Assembly: GCA_001805375.1 (NCBI GenBank)
Contig: MHFY01000153.1
Location: forward strand, 1 to 6,418
Source of the DNA: Omnitrophica WOR_2 bacterium GWA2_47_8
GTDB lineage: Bacteria; Omnitrophota; Gorgyraeia; Zapsychrales; GWA2-47-8
Length of the DNA: 6,418 nucleotides
Direction: 5' to 3'
In this document: positions 6,099 to 6,418 of the stretch, piece by piece
How the letters are laid out: each line of letters begins with the position of its first letter
Position numbering within the stretch: the stretch's first letter is position 1
The notes under the pieces: model-generated
Told to the model about the DNA's origin: nothing
What the model saw: only the letters and a program-made list of their open reading frames with translations
Database searches by the model: none
Made by a program: the position numbers and the translations under genes

Positions 6099-6275
6099 GT
6101 TTCACGTCACCCGCTTTTAAAATTTTCTTGCCAGCTTATGTCTATTTGTTAAACTATTGACTAAGTCCTTACCCCGATTTCCCCTCCAAAATGTATCCCG
6201 CTTCGCGAACGGGATTAATTCCGGCAATCACTTTATATTCACTCATACTTCGTTCCATAAATTGAGCCGTCATTT
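6099..6275. other. Non-coding spacer before the ORF6N gene
   Basis: I find no convincing gene here on either strand. It holds the segment TTGACTAAGTCCTTACCCC (6157-6175), a hairpin with arms ATCCCG (6195-6200) and CGGGAT (6210-6215) enclosing the palindrome TTCGCGAA, and an AT-rich TATATT at 6234-6239. No well-spaced -35 hexamer accompanies the TATATT, so I do not call a promoter, although one for the next gene is expected in this stretch. Confidence 0.5.
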
Positions 6276-6282
6276 AAGGAGG
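6276..6282 (+). promoter_or_regulatory. Strong Shine-Dalgarno of the ORF6N gene
   Basis: AAGGAGG is fully complementary to the 16S rRNA anti-Shine-Dalgarno and ends 4 nt before the ATG at 6287. It is the strongest ribosome binding site in the window and contrasts with the weak or absent sites before sufD, sufS and moaA. Confidence 0.8.
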
Positions 6283-6286
6283 GATC

Positions 6287-6418
6287 ATGTCTACAGTAAT
6301 AATCCCATCAGAAATCATCGAAAGTAAAATTTTCATCATTCGCGGACATAAAGTAATGATTGACCGCGATCTGGCTGAGCTATACGGCGTTGAAACACGA
6401 GCCTTAAATCAGGCTGTA
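6287..6418 (+). CDS. ORF6N-domain protein (3' partial)
   Basis: The first 44 codons are visible before the window ends. The translation contains KIFIIRGHKVMIDRD (about 14-28) followed by LAELYGVETRALNQAV, the hallmark start of the ORF6N domain (KilA-N/antirepressor-associated family), which normally continues into a conserved RNxxRFPxDF-type segment beyond the edge. ORF6N proteins are found in phage and as many chromosomal copies in some candidate-phylum bacteria; they are thought to bind DNA, but their chromosomal role is not established. The gene has its own strong Shine-Dalgarno and a 289-nt repeat-rich gap from moaA, so it is probably a separate transcription unit unrelated to Fe-S assembly. 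Whether the full gene is intact, and what C-terminal domain it has, cannot be seen. Confidence 0.88.
   Translation, partial: MSTVIIPSEIIESKIFIIRGHKVMIDRDLAELYGVETRALNQAV

Noticed and set aside
6157..6239. Sigma70 promoter for the ORF6N gene
   Set aside because: TTGACT at 6157 and TATATT at 6234 look suggestive alone but are about 70 nt apart, and neither has a partner hexamer at 16-18 nt.

Overview
The window carries the greater part of a bacterial SUF iron-sulfur cluster assembly operon, in the order sufB (5' end cut off by the window), sufC, sufD, sufS, sufU. It is followed on the same strand by moaA and then by the first 44 codons of an ORF6N-domain gene cut off by the right edge. All seven genes are on the + strand. 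Base composition is moderate and looks uniform across the coding regions. The source is a bacterium. Three traits point to an uncultured candidate-phylum genome, with an Omnitrophota-like lineage as my best but low-confidence guess: the SufS+SufU (not SufE) sulfur-donor pair, an ORF6N gene, and spacers full of short-word inverted repeats. No gene in the window fixes the taxon.

Layout: sufB 1-972; 107-nt gap with a GTGTCA-word inverted repeat; sufC 1080-1829, overlapping sufD by one base (TAATG); sufD 1829-3142; 111-nt gap filled by a mirrored 10-nt-period GTTAC/GTAAC array; sufS 3254-4471, overlapping sufU by four bases (ATGA); sufU 4468-4923; 72-nt gap with a CGTGAAGCG inverted repeat; moaA 4996-5997; 289-nt gap with two GC-rich hairpins, an AAGTTT-word palindromic cluster and a further hairpin; ORF6N gene from 6287.

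How the genes work together: SufS takes sulfur from cysteine as a persulfide. SufU, with its Cys/Asp/Cys/Cys zinc ligands, accepts it. The SufB-SufC-SufD scaffold, driven by the SufC ATPase, builds the cluster. MoaA, the first enzyme of molybdopterin synthesis, needs two [4Fe-4S] clusters and is a plausible client of the system next door, though no other molybdopterin gene is visible. The catalytic and ligand residues I know for these families are all present, so the pathway appears intact.

The genes themselves are ordinary. The most unusual signal is in the spacers. Every true intergenic gap is occupied by an imperfect inverted array of short words, with a different word in each gap, while the two overlapping gene junctions have none. 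The sufD-sufS array is the most striking: five GTTAC words and five GTAAC-type words, all exactly 10 nt apart and symmetric about position 3198.
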